Assembly: GCA_018825665.1 (NCBI GenBank)
Contig: JAHJEG010000038.1
Coordinates: forward strand, 1 to 64,000
Reading direction: 5' to 3'
DNA from: a bacterium
GTDB taxonomy: Bacteria > Campylobacterota > Campylobacteria > Campylobacterales > Sulfurimonadaceae
Length of the DNA: 64,000 nt
Part shown: one piece after another, positions 25,441 through 34,815 of the stretch
Position numbering within the stretch: the first letter of the stretch is position 1
How the letters are laid out: each line of letters opens with the position of its first letter
The notes under the pieces: generated by a model
The model's database searches: none
What the model was told of the DNA's origin: nothing
What the model saw: only the letters and a program-made list of their open reading frames with translations
Made by a program: the position numbers and the translations under genes

Positions 25441-26274
25441 ATGAAAGAAGAAACAACAGAAGCTTTGAGGATGATACTGCTTGACCCTTTAACTGCACTT
25501 GGACATCAAATCGTCTCGGTAATTCCAAGTATATTAGGTGCGATAGCTCTATTGGCCGCAGGATATTTTATAGCAAAGTTTTTTTCTTTTGTAACGAAAA
25601 AATTTGTACAAAAGATAAATCTGGACACTCTGGCGGATAAGGCGGGGCTTACAAAGTTTTTAAGTTTTATAGATGATAACTTGACTCTTTCAAAGGTATT
25701 GTCGATTATCGTCTATTATATCATTCTGCTTACCTTTATAATGTCAGCTGTCGAAGCCTTAAATATGAAGATTATGGCTGATGCGCTTAAGTCGATACTT
25801 CTGTATTTACCTAATATAATCGCTTCCATATTTGTGCTGATGTTTGGATTTTTTATTGCCAATAATGCCAAATCCGTAGTTTCAAAAAGCGCATCGGGGA
25901 TGAATATAGAATTTAGTGATTCGCTTGGAAAACTGGTATACGGTTTGGTGGCCGTAATATCTGTTTCTTTGGCAATAGGACAGCTTGATATAGAGACCAC
26001 GCTTTTGAATCAGGCAGCAAGCATAATCCTAATCGCTATTGGTACGGCTCTTGCACTCTCTTTGGGTTTAGGAACAAAAGAACTCTCTTCAATAATACTC
26101 GCAGGCAATTATGTACGGGATATTTATAATGTAGGTGATACAATAACCGTAGACGGATTGAGCGGAGAGATACTCTCCATCGGCACGACAAAAACAATAC
26201 TTATTACCAAGGAAAACAAAGAGGTGTCCATATCTAACGATGTAATATTAAAGTCAAATATAACCAAGGGATAG
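25441..26274 (+). CDS. MscS-like mechanosensitive channel with TM-helix repeats
   Basis: This 277-residue membrane protein has about five hydrophobic helices. They include a glycine/alanine-rich pair (IIASIFVLMFGFFIANNAK and the pore-like IAIGTALALSLGLGTKE), followed by a short beta domain with the MscS pattern YVRDIYNVGDTITVDGLSGEILSIGTTKT. The first part matches the conserved TM-helix repeat proteins associated with MscS. The C-terminal alpha/beta cage of full MscS is missing. It should gate ions or osmolytes on membrane tension, or act as a membrane sensor. Its TAG stop is followed at once, in the same frame, by the sigma factor coding sequence. Confidence 0.85.
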   Translation: MKEETTEALRMILLDPLTALGHQIVSVIPSILGAIALLAAGYFIAKFFSFVTKKFVQKINLDTLADKAGLTKFLSFIDDNLTLSKVLSIIVYYIILLTFIMSAVEALNMKIMADALKSILLYLPNIIASIFVLMFGFFIANNAKSVVSKSASGMNIEFSDSLGKLVYGLVAVISVSLAIGQLDIETTLLNQAASIILIAIGTALALSLGLGTKELSSIILAGNYVRDIYNVGDTITVDGLSGEILSIGTTKTILITKENKEVSISNDVILKSNITKG

Positions 26275-26799
26275 ATAATCAATAAACTGAATGATTTTGA
26301 TCTTGTAGCAAGGGCGCAAAAAGAGCTGCCTTATGCTACGGATGCTTTTGAAGTGCTGATTAACAGATATCAAAATAAGATTTTCAATGTCTGTAAAAGT
26401 GTCTTAAAAGACCATCATTTATCAGAAGATGCAACCCAAAACAGCATGCTTCGTATCTTCCATTATCTGAAAAAATTTAAGAATGAGAGTTCTTTTTATA
26501 CCTGGGCATATAAAATTGCCTATAACGAAAGTCTGCAGATTATCAACAAAAATAAAAACATGTTTGTCAATGACAATGTCAAAGATCTTGTTTTTACACA
26601 TGACCCTGTTGATATGGAGATTGAGGTTGAAAGTATCATGCAAAAATTAAACCAAGAGGAACAGGAGCTTTTATTTTTCAAGTATACTCTTGAGTTTGCT
26701 GATGAAGAGATCGCTTCAATTGCGGGCATATCCCTCAGTGCCTGTAAAATGCGCCTAAAAAGATTAAAAGAAAAAATCAAAAACGAGTATAAAGACTAA
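26275..26799 (+). CDS. ECF-type RNA polymerase sigma factor with non-canonical start
   Basis: This sigma-70 family factor of about 174 residues has regions 2 and 4 only. Region 2 reads DLVARAQKELPYATDAFEVLINRYQNKIF and then DHHLSEDATQNSMLRIF; region 4 has FFKYTLEFADEEIASIAGISLSACKMRLKRLKEK. The only ATG/GTG/TTG choice in the correct frame is GTG at 26353, which would delete the first part of region 2. The conserved sequence instead continues upstream to the codon right after the MscS stop. AAGGG at 26266-26270 fits initiation at ATA 26275 or ATC 26278. It is the last gene of the small protein-MscS-sigma operon. No anti-sigma gene is adjacent unless the 54-residue protein plays that part. Confidence 0.8.
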   Translation: MINKLNDFDLVARAQKELPYATDAFEVLINRYQNKIFNVCKSVLKDHHLSEDATQNSMLRIFHYLKKFKNESSFYTWAYKIAYNESLQIINKNKNMFVNDNVKDLVFTHDPVDMEIEVESIMQKLNQEEQELLFFKYTLEFADEEIASIAGISLSACKMRLKRLKEKIKNEYKD

Positions 26800-26840
26800 A
26801 CAAGAGATATCTTTATTCTTATCACCCTCTTTTTAAAAAC

Positions 26841-26963
26841 TTAATTTTTCATTAATTAAAATCCAGAAACACCTATTTTTTCTTTAAAAATAAAATATTA
26901 TCATTTTTTTGTCTAAAATTTATACAATTAGTATTAATTTTACATTAAATCAAATGATATAAT
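26841..26963 (+). promoter_or_regulatory. cobA-nirA control region with nitrate-regulon motif
   Basis: The 207-bp spacer upstream of cobA carries the same elements as the two divergent nitrate promoters: TTAATTTTTCATTAA (26841-26855), TTATACA (26920-26926) and TTAATTTTACATTAA (26934-26948) running into ATTAAAT at 26950, then TATAAT at 26958-26963 as the -10. The boxes are 93 bp apart. The 18 bases AACTTAATTTTTCATTAA are identical to those in front of narK. The ATTATACTACGA segment is absent, as expected where there is no divergent gene. Confidence 0.78.
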
Positions 26964-27006
26964 TTTTTCAATACTTACAATATTTGATGAAAAGGCTGGT
27001 GACACA

Positions 27007-27756
27007 ATGGAAACATTACCAAAAGTATATTTAGTCGGTTGCGGTACAGGTGATGTTGAACTCTTGACCATCAAAGCGTATAAAATAATCCAAAGTGTGG
27101 ATGTTGTGTTTATTGACCATCTTATAGCGGCTGAAATCATAGAGATAATCCCAGAAAATACAAAAAAAGTATTTGTAGGAAAACAAAAAGGTTTTCATTC
27201 CCTTAAACAAGAGGAGATAAATGAACTCTTGATTGCACATGCCAGAGATGGCTTGAGCATAGCAAGACTAAAAAGCGGAGATCCCTATATTTTTGGTCGC
27301 GGGAGCGAAGAAGCTATCTCTTTGGCAGAGGAAGGTATCGGAGTCGAAGTTATTCCCGGCATATCATCGGCTTTGGCAGCTCCTTTGCTCGCAGGCATTG
27401 CCCCAACAGCAAGAGGGTATGCAACAAATCTCTCTATAGTATCGGCACATTTAGCCGGAAACAGAGTCAATTTGGAGTGGCTGCCGTTGCTTAAAATGTC
27501 AAATCATACCGTAGTAGTTTTGATGGGAGTATCACGGGCAAAAGAGATATATGCATGTGCCAAAAAAATCGGAGTGGATATGAATATAGATGCTGCGGTC
27601 ATCTCAAACGCATCAAGAAAAAACCAGAGTGTGCGTATAGGTAGTGTGTCAAATTTGGAATCTATTTGTGAAGATGCACCCAGACCCGCACTCATCGTAT
27701 TTGGCGATGTAGTGAAACTACACGAAATCTTACCTAAAACAGAATTTGGAGAATAA
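27007..27756 (+). CDS. cobA: Uroporphyrinogen-III C-methyltransferase
   Basis: This 249-residue SAM-dependent methyltransferase (SUMT) makes precorrin-2, the precursor of siroheme. The N-terminal glycine-rich motif VYLVGCGTGDVELLTIKA, the ARLKSGDPYIFGRG substrate/SAM loop and EVIPGISSALAAP are diagnostic. It lacks the extra CysG dehydrogenase/chelatase domains, so those steps must be encoded elsewhere. It lies 2 bp before nirA, and its final codons hold the GGAG for nirA. The pairing with a siroheme enzyme and the shared nitrate-regulon promoter indicate a dedicated siroheme supply for nitrite reduction. Confidence 0.93.
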   Translation: METLPKVYLVGCGTGDVELLTIKAYKIIQSVDVVFIDHLIAAEIIEIIPENTKKVFVGKQKGFHSLKQEEINELLIAHARDGLSIARLKSGDPYIFGRGSEEAISLAEEGIGVEVIPGISSALAAPLLAGIAPTARGYATNLSIVSAHLAGNRVNLEWLPLLKMSNHTVVVLMGVSRAKEIYACAKKIGVDMNIDAAVISNASRKNQSVRIGSVSNLESICEDAPRPALIVFGDVVKLHEILPKTEFGE

Positions 27757-27758
27757 AT

Positions 27759-29345
27759 ATGGAAACCTTGCAAAAAGCCTTTGATGAAAGAAACACAAAA
27801 CTTAACAAGATAGAAAAAATCAAAGAGCTGAAAACTCCTATGAGTGTGTATGAAAAACTCGATGAGATATGCTCTAAGGGCGTAGCCGATGTAAGAGATG
27901 AAGACACTGCCTATTTTTTTAAATGTTTTGGGATATACCACAAAAAAGATGATACGTTTATGCTTCGCTTACGAATTGCGGCCGGACAGCTGAGCGTGGA
28001 ACAAGCACAAAAAATCGGAGAGATCTCCCATAGATTTGGAGATGACTACATCGATATAACGACCAGACAGCAGATAGAATTAAGATTCCTGAAACTTGAG
28101 GATTTGCCTGTAGTTCTAAAAGAACTCGAGAGCGTCGGGATAAGCCCTTTTCAAACAGGAGTTGATAATTTCAGAAACATTGTTACCAGCTCGTTTGACG
28201 GACTTGGAGATAAAAATATTCTTGTCTGCAAGCCGATTATAGATGAACTTCAGGAGATTTTTTTTAAAAAAGAGGATTGGATAGGGGTTTTACCAAGAAA
28301 ATTCAATACTGCAATCCTGGGGACTAAAACCAATGACTGCAATATCTACGGACATGACTGTTGTTTTGTGGCCGCATTTAAAGACAATGCCATAGGTTTC
28401 AACCTTTACCTTGGAGGCAAGGTTGGAATCCAGGCGGAGGACAGCGGACTTTTTATAGCTCAAAATGAGGTAGTGCAAACTTTTAAGGCGATAATAAACC
28501 TTTTTAGAGAGTATGGGTTTAGAGATAACAGGAACAAAAACAGACTCCATTTTTTACTTGAAGCAGTGGGTATGCAAGAGTTTGTCAAAGCGATAAAAGC
28601 AACAAGCGGATTAGACTATAAAAGCAGCGGGGATATACTCTCAAAAGATGAATATATCTTAGATGACAGCGGAGTGTTTTATCTGGGAGATAATTTGGAT
28701 GCCGTACATTTTAGTATACCGAGCGGGATATTCAAAGGAAGCGATTTAATCAAGGCTGCCGACCTGGCATGTGCAAATGATGCACAAATAAGATTGTCTG
28801 TGGAACAGAGTTTTTATCTTGTCGCCCAGAGTAACAAGGTAAAGAGTATTCAAGATTCCGAACTCTATAAAGAGTACAGTGCCTACCATAACACCTATTT
28901 TAATCATCAGATAGCATGTGCGGGAACAGCGACATGCAGTTTTGGAGTTATTCCGAATAAACCCGATGCCATAGAGATGGCAAATTATTTACAGCGTGAA
29001 GTGCCGCTGAAGAATGCAAAAGTCAGGATGTACTGGTCCGGATGTGTCAAAGGATGCGGAATACACGGGATAGCGGATATAGGTTTTGAAGGTTGTAAGG
29101 CTAAGGATGATAATGGAAATACCTGCTACGGCGTTCATATCTTTATAGGCGGAAAAGCTACCCAAAAAGCAAAAGAAGCTAGAATACTTTACAAGTCGGT
29201 TCCTTTAACAAAAGCCAGGGATTTGGTGAAAGACTTGATGATTTTCTACAAAAATGAGAGACTAGAAGGTGAGAGTTTTGAAAAGTTCGATACAAGGGTT
29301 TTGAGCAGATTAAGTGTTGAGGAAATTACTTCAAAGCAATATTAA
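27759..29345 (+). CDS. nirA: Ferredoxin-nitrite reductase
   Basis: This 528-residue siroheme/[4Fe-4S] reductase of the nitrite/sulfite reductase family takes six electrons to convert nitrite to ammonium in the cytoplasm. The cluster ligands appear as CAGTATC (CX5C) and CVKGC (CX3C). The N-terminal half has the family pattern DDYIDITTRQQIELRFL and DNFRNIVTSSFDG. A sulfite-reducing role is possible from sequence alone, but cobA and the shared promoter elements with the nitrate transport and reductase genes argue for nitrite. The large FAD/NAD(P)H subunit (NirB type) is absent, so ferredoxin is the likely donor. Confidence 0.9.
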   Translation: METLQKAFDERNTKLNKIEKIKELKTPMSVYEKLDEICSKGVADVRDEDTAYFFKCFGIYHKKDDTFMLRLRIAAGQLSVEQAQKIGEISHRFGDDYIDITTRQQIELRFLKLEDLPVVLKELESVGISPFQTGVDNFRNIVTSSFDGLGDKNILVCKPIIDELQEIFFKKEDWIGVLPRKFNTAILGTKTNDCNIYGHDCCFVAAFKDNAIGFNLYLGGKVGIQAEDSGLFIAQNEVVQTFKAIINLFREYGFRDNRNKNRLHFLLEAVGMQEFVKAIKATSGLDYKSSGDILSKDEYILDDSGVFYLGDNLDAVHFSIPSGIFKGSDLIKAADLACANDAQIRLSVEQSFYLVAQSNKVKSIQDSELYKEYSAYHNTYFNHQIACAGTATCSFGVIPNKPDAIEMANYLQREVPLKNAKVRMYWSGCVKGCGIHGIADIGFEGCKAKDDNGNTCYGVHIFIGGKATQKAKEARILYKSVPLTKARDLVKDLMIFYKNERLEGESFEKFDTRVLSRLSVEEITSKQY

Positions 29346-29358
29346 AGACATATTTTAG

Positions 29359-30102
<744 letters not shown>

Positions 30103-30117
30103 TTTTAAGGAAATAAA

Positions 30118-30336
30118 ATGAAAGTTGAAGAATTAACAGCGAAAGTTTTAGACGCAAATCCAAATATGGACCGTTATCAGTTGGCACTTGCAGTGGCAAA
30201 GAGAAGTGATCAGCTTTTAAACGGTGCAACCAGCAAATTAAGCTCAAAGTCAAAAAGCATTAAAGCTGCCGATTTGGCCTTAATGGAAATTGCTGAGGGT
30301 CTTATAGTAGTTAGCGGCTTTATAGATAAGGAATAA
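30118..30336 (+). CDS. rpoZ: RNA polymerase omega subunit
   Basis: This 72-residue omega subunit helps assemble the beta' subunit into RNA polymerase. It shows the family core YQLALAVAKRSDQLLNG and a following basic helix, then KAADLALMEIAEGLI. TTTAAGGAAATAAA precedes the ATG. Its place directly upstream of spoT is the common bacterial arrangement and supports the call despite the short length. Confidence 0.92.
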   Translation: MKVEELTAKVLDANPNMDRYQLALAVAKRSDQLLNGATSKLSSKSKSIKAADLALMEIAEGLIVVSGFIDKE

Positions 30337-30340
30337 GCTC

Positions 30341-32497
30341 TTGTCCCTGAGTCAAGTAGATGTAGAAAAAGTTAAACATATACATGATGTTGACTCAGCT
30401 ACCAAATATCTTTTTTCACAGATTGCGGAATCTGACTTATTAAATATTGCATTGGGTTACGCAAAAAAAGCTCACGAACATCAGTTTCGAAAGAGCGGTG
30501 AACCCTACGTAATCCATCCCATCCTCGTCGCCGGCATCGTTGCTTCCATCACGAATGATGAGGCAATGGCTATCTCGGCACTATTACATGATGTTGTAGA
30601 AGATACCGAAGCTACAATAGAAGAGATAGAAAAACAGTTTGGCAAAGACGTAGCCCATTTGGTTGAAGGTCTTACTAAGATCGATACTATCAGGGATGCG
30701 GAACTCATACCGTCGAGTTCAAATGAAAAACTGGTCGTCTCCGCCCTTTCATTTAGAAAAATGCTTTTAGCGAGTATAGAGGATGTAAGAGTTTTGGTTG
30801 TAAAACTTTGTGACAGGCTTCACAATATGCTTACATTAGACGCTCTTCCTCCGCATAAACAGATTAGAATTGCAGAAGAGACGGTAGTCGTATATTCGCC
30901 CATTGCCCACAGACTCGGTATCTCTTTTTTGAAAAATATATTAGAAGACTTGAGCTTTTCATATCTTTTTAAAGAAGAGAAACATCATATAGATAATTAC
31001 CTTGATACCAATTTTCATGCGATAGAGATGAAGCTCGATGAGTTTAAAAAATCTATACACAGACTTCTTGTGAAAAACGGCTTTTGTGAAGATGAATTTG
31101 AAATACTCTCCCGTGTAAAACACCGCTATTCTGTTTATCTGAAGATGCAGAGAAAAGGTATAGGGATTGATGAGGTCCTGGACTTGCTGGCGGTCAGGAT
31201 TTTAACGAAAGATGCGGTGAAATGCTATAATATTCTGGGCTTGATCCATTTAAACTTTCAGCCCTTATCATCAAGGTTCAAAGATTATATCGCTGTGCCA
31301 AAAGACAACGGGTACCAGACTCTGCATACCTCTGTTTTTTACAAAACTGCAATATTTGAAGTCCAGATAAGAACGTATGATATGCATAAAACAGCCGAGC
31401 TTGGAGTTGCCGCCCACTGGAAATATAAAAACGGCGGCAATGACAATATTAAACTTGATTGGCTACATAATTTAAGTTATCAGAATGAGAATGTAGAGGA
31501 TTTTTACGCACTTATAAAAAATGATCTCTACAGTGAGGATATAGCCGTATTTTCGCCTAAGGGACAGGCCTTTACTCTGCCGCGCGGCGCTGTTGTGCTG
31601 GATTATGCTTATGCGGTGCACACAGAGGTGGGAAATAAAGCGTTTTCATGTCTGATAAACAAATCCAAAGCTTCTTTGCTTAATGAACTTAAAAACGGTG
31701 ATATCGTGCAGATAAATCAGGCCGATGAAGTGATAACAAGATGTAGTTGGATAGATGCTGTTAAAACCTCCAAGGCAAAGACGAACATGAGGTTTAACTG
31801 CAACTACAGAATACGGGATATAAATATGAAATCCAGTATCAATATTGTTGCCACGGCTATGAACTTAAACCATGCAAGAGTCGAAGAGTGGTTTGAAACG
31901 CATAGCTGTGACAATCTCTCCAATATACCATGCGATATAGAGCATTTTCGCAATGTTATAAGTAAATATACAGCCGAGATAAGCCAAAACAACAGATTTA
32001 AAAGTTTTTTATCCAGACACAGGTTCAAGCTTAAGTCCACTACGCTCTCAGGCATAGAAATATTTAGTTCCGGAAGTGTGAATGACGTAGTTTTTGATTA
32101 TTGTTGTCATCCAAAAACCGGTGATGAGATCATGGCCTTTTTAGAGAAGGGAAAGGTTCACGTACACCATAAAATGTGTCAAAATGCTGCTAAAAAACTA
32201 GACTCGAATGAAGCTATGGTTTTTGTCAGATGGGAAAGACAAAATATCTACCACTACAATCTTATTGCCTCGCTCCACAATGAAAAAGGTGCATTGGCGA
32301 ACTTTTTAACATTTCTGGTAAAACTCAATATAGATATCAACTCTATAGAATTGGGAAAAGAGCGTGATAATTATATTCAGTATTGTGAGCTTGGATTTGA
32401 ATCAAAAGAGTCGGATATAAATGCTCTTCGAATCAAACTGGAACAAAAAATTAAAGTTATTCATCTTATTCGAACTGATGATGCTTATAAAAATTAA
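30341..32497 (+). CDS. spoT: Bifunctional (p)ppGpp synthetase/hydrolase
   Basis: This 718-residue RelA/SpoT homologue makes and degrades the stringent-response alarmone (p)ppGpp. In order: an HD hydrolase domain (residues ~45-200; HDVVEDTE indicates an active hydrolase), a synthetase domain (RVKHRYSVYLKM, KDYIAVPKDNGYQTLHT), a TGS domain (VFSPKGQAFTLPRGAVVLDYAYAVH), a Cys/His segment ending in CCHPKTGDEI, and a C-terminal ACT domain. The start is TTG at 30341, 4 bp after rpoZ; no better ATG exists before the conserved region. As the only Rel protein in view it probably covers both activities for the cell. Confidence 0.93.
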   Translation: MSLSQVDVEKVKHIHDVDSATKYLFSQIAESDLLNIALGYAKKAHEHQFRKSGEPYVIHPILVAGIVASITNDEAMAISALLHDVVEDTEATIEEIEKQFGKDVAHLVEGLTKIDTIRDAELIPSSSNEKLVVSALSFRKMLLASIEDVRVLVVKLCDRLHNMLTLDALPPHKQIRIAEETVVVYSPIAHRLGISFLKNILEDLSFSYLFKEEKHHIDNYLDTNFHAIEMKLDEFKKSIHRLLVKNGFCEDEFEILSRVKHRYSVYLKMQRKGIGIDEVLDLLAVRILTKDAVKCYNILGLIHLNFQPLSSRFKDYIAVPKDNGYQTLHTSVFYKTAIFEVQIRTYDMHKTAELGVAAHWKYKNGGNDNIKLDWLHNLSYQNENVEDFYALIKNDLYSEDIAVFSPKGQAFTLPRGAVVLDYAYAVHTEVGNKAFSCLINKSKASLLNELKNGDIVQINQADEVITRCSWIDAVKTSKAKTNMRFNCNYRIRDINMKSSINIVATAMNLNHARVEEWFETHSCDNLSNIPCDIEHFRNVISKYTAEISQNNRFKSFLSRHRFKLKSTTLSGIEIFSSGSVNDVVFDYCCHPKTGDEIMAFLEKGKVHVHHKMCQNAAKKLDSNEAMVFVRWERQNIYHYNLIASLHNEKGALANFLTFLVKLNIDINSIELGKERDNYIQYCELGFESKESDINALRIKLEQKIKVIHLIRTDDAYKN

Positions 32498-32517
32498 ATC
32501 AATTAGGAAATAGTTAT

Positions 32518-33717
32518 ATGTTAGAAGAAGCGTTAAGGGAAATATATAGAGGCACTGCTGAAGTTATTGACGGACAAAGAATAGAAAAATTGTTAAAAGC
32601 ATACTTTGAAGAAGGAAAGACATATACGGTAAAAGCCGGCTTTGATCCTACTGCTCCAGATCTTCACTTGGGTCATACGGTACTCCTGCAAAAACTTGCC
32701 GCATTTCAAAAATACGGTGCAAAGATTCAATTCTTAATCGGCGACTTTACGGCACAGATCGGTGATCCGACAGGTAAAAGTGCTACAAGAAAAACTCTCA
32801 GTCCCACTGATATTATAGAGAATGCCAAAAGTTACAAAGAGCAGGTCTTTAAGATACTTGATGCCGAAAAAACAGAAGTCGTCTTTAATTCGCAATGGAT
32901 CAATCCTCTTGGCGCAGCCGGAATGCTCTCGCTGACTACAACGTATAATGTAGCCAGAATGTTGGAGCGTGATGATTTTGACAAAAGATACAAAAGCGGG
33001 ACCTCCATCTCTATAAGTGAGTTTATATACCCTTTGCTTCAGGGTTATGACAGTGTGCATCTTCAAAGCGATATTGAGATAGGCGGAACAGACCAGAAGT
33101 TTAACCTTTTGATGGGCAGACATCTTCAGCGTGCTTATGAGATAGGAAAAGAACAGTCTGTTTTGATGATGCCTATCCTTGAGGGTCTTGATGGTGTGCA
33201 AAAAATGAGTAAGTCTTTAAATAACTACATCGGTGTCGCGGATGCGCCAAATGATATGTTTGGAAAAGTTTTAAGCGTTTCGGATGCGCTTATGTGGAGA
33301 TATTATGAACTCCTAAGCACAAAGACTTTGGATGAGATTGAAACTCTTAAAAAAGGGGTGGAAGATGGCTCTTTACACCCTAAGACAGTCAAAGAAGAAC
33401 TTTCATTGGAAATCGTTACAAGATTCCACTCCAAAGAAGATGCGCTAAATGCAAAAATGGAATTTGACAGAGTGCACTCAAAGAGTCAGATTCCAACAGA
33501 TATAAATGAGTTCAGTGTAGACGGGGAGACCTGGATAGCAAAAGCCTTGGTAGAATGTAACATTAGTCCATCTACTTCGCAGGCTAGAAGAGATATTAAG
33601 CAAGGTGCTGTTAAAATAAACCAGGAAAAAGTGTCTGATGAACAGCTGCAATTGTCAGCTGGTGAGTATGTTCTTCAGGTAGGAAAAAGAAAATTTGCAA
33701 AGTTAAGGGTGAACTGA
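32518..33717 (+). CDS. tyrS: Tyrosyl-tRNA synthetase
   Basis: This 399-residue class I aminoacyl-tRNA synthetase attaches tyrosine to tRNA-Tyr. The HIGH-type motif is HLGH at 50-53, the KMSKS motif is intact (VQKMSKSLNNY), and an S4 RNA-binding domain occupies the C-terminal ~60 residues (SQARRDIKQGAVKINQEK). The TGA stop shares one base with the ATG of the next gene (TGATG), implying coupled translation. Confidence 0.96.
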   Translation: MLEEALREIYRGTAEVIDGQRIEKLLKAYFEEGKTYTVKAGFDPTAPDLHLGHTVLLQKLAAFQKYGAKIQFLIGDFTAQIGDPTGKSATRKTLSPTDIIENAKSYKEQVFKILDAEKTEVVFNSQWINPLGAAGMLSLTTTYNVARMLERDDFDKRYKSGTSISISEFIYPLLQGYDSVHLQSDIEIGGTDQKFNLLMGRHLQRAYEIGKEQSVLMMPILEGLDGVQKMSKSLNNYIGVADAPNDMFGKVLSVSDALMWRYYELLSTKTLDEIETLKKGVEDGSLHPKTVKEELSLEIVTRFHSKEDALNAKMEFDRVHSKSQIPTDINEFSVDGETWIAKALVECNISPSTSQARRDIKQGAVKINQEKVSDEQLQLSAGEYVLQVGKRKFAKLRVN

Positions 33718-34808
33718 TGGGTTTTGAGTCATTAAAGATAGGTAAATATATAATAGAGAAGCCAATAGTTCAAGGCGGAATGGGCGTTGGCATCAGCTGG
33801 GATAAATTAGCCGGTAATGTGTCAAAAGAGGGTGGTCTTGGCGTAATCAGTGCAGTGGGTACAGGCTATTATGAAAACAAGGCTTATTCAAAAAAATTAG
33901 TGGCAGACAGGCCTTTGGATGCGCTGAATTTTTATTCCAAAGAGGGTTTTGACGCAATCATACAAAATGCTAGAAAGATTTGCGGGGATAAGCCTTTGGC
34001 TGCAAATATTCTCTATGCGATTAATGATTACGGCCGTGTAGTGACGGATGCATGTGAATCAGGCATAGATATCATTATAACCGGAGCAGGGCTTCCTACG
34101 AATATGCCTGAGTTTACTGCGGATTATCCAGATGTTGCACTTGTGCCGATTGTTTCATCTGCAAAAGCTCTTAAGATCATCTGTAAAAGATGGCAAAAAA
34201 GATACAACAGACTTCCGGATGCCGTTGTTCTTGAGGGTCCAAAAAGCGGCGGACACCAGGGTTTCACATATGAACAGTGTGCTTTGGACGAGAACCAGCT
34301 TGAAAATCTTGTAAGACCTGTAGTGGAAGAAGCTGCATTATGGGGTGACATTCCCGTGATTGCTGCCGGAGGTGTTTGGGATAAAAACGACATAGAAGAG
34401 ATGATGGCTCTTGGTGCGAGAGGCGTTCAGATGGGAACAAGATTTATCGGTACGCATGAGTGTGATGCACATGAAAATCTTAAAAAAGTTCTCTTGGATG
34501 CCAATGAAGATGATATTCAGCTTATGGCATCACCTGTAGGATACCCGGCTCGCGGAGTCAGAAGCAATTTGACAGAACTTGTCGAAAAAAGAGAAGGTCC
34601 TGCAATCAAATGTATCTCAAACTGTGTTGCCCCTTGTAACCGCGGTGAAGAGGCGAAGGCCGTCGGATTTTGTATCGCAGACAGATTGAGTGATGCTTAT
34701 GAGGGTAATACAGAATTTGGTTTGTTCTTTTCCGGGTCTAACGGATACAAATTAAAAGAGATTATCTCTGTAAAAGAATTGTTGACGAAACTGATGCAAG
34801 GCGAATAA
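33717..34808 (+). CDS. NAD(P)H-dependent flavin oxidoreductase / nitronate monooxygenase family
   Basis: This 363-residue FMN-dependent TIM-barrel protein is related to nitronate monooxygenase and FabK. It has the opening PIVQGGMGVGISWDKLAGNV, the central GPKSGGHQGFTYEQC (active-site His region), and the phosphate-binding IPVIAAGGVWDKNDIEEMMALGARGVQMGTRF. The C-terminal CISNCVAPCNRGEEAKAVGFCI is Cys-rich. The exact reaction cannot be told from sequence: nitronate oxidation, enoyl reduction or quinone reduction are all known in the family. It is translationally coupled to tyrS and followed 7 bp later by the amidase gene. Confidence 0.85.
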   Translation: MGFESLKIGKYIIEKPIVQGGMGVGISWDKLAGNVSKEGGLGVISAVGTGYYENKAYSKKLVADRPLDALNFYSKEGFDAIIQNARKICGDKPLAANILYAINDYGRVVTDACESGIDIIITGAGLPTNMPEFTADYPDVALVPIVSSAKALKIICKRWQKRYNRLPDAVVLEGPKSGGHQGFTYEQCALDENQLENLVRPVVEEAALWGDIPVIAAGGVWDKNDIEEMMALGARGVQMGTRFIGTHECDAHENLKKVLLDANEDDIQLMASPVGYPARGVRSNLTELVEKREGPAIKCISNCVAPCNRGEEAKAVGFCIADRLSDAYEGNTEFGLFFSGSNGYKLKEIISVKELLTKLMQGE

Positions 34809-34815
34809 GAAGCTG

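Noticed and set aside
26353-26799. Sigma factor starting at GTG 26353
   Set aside because: It would remove conserved residues of region 2 that are clearly encoded upstream in the same frame, and no ribosome binding site precedes it.
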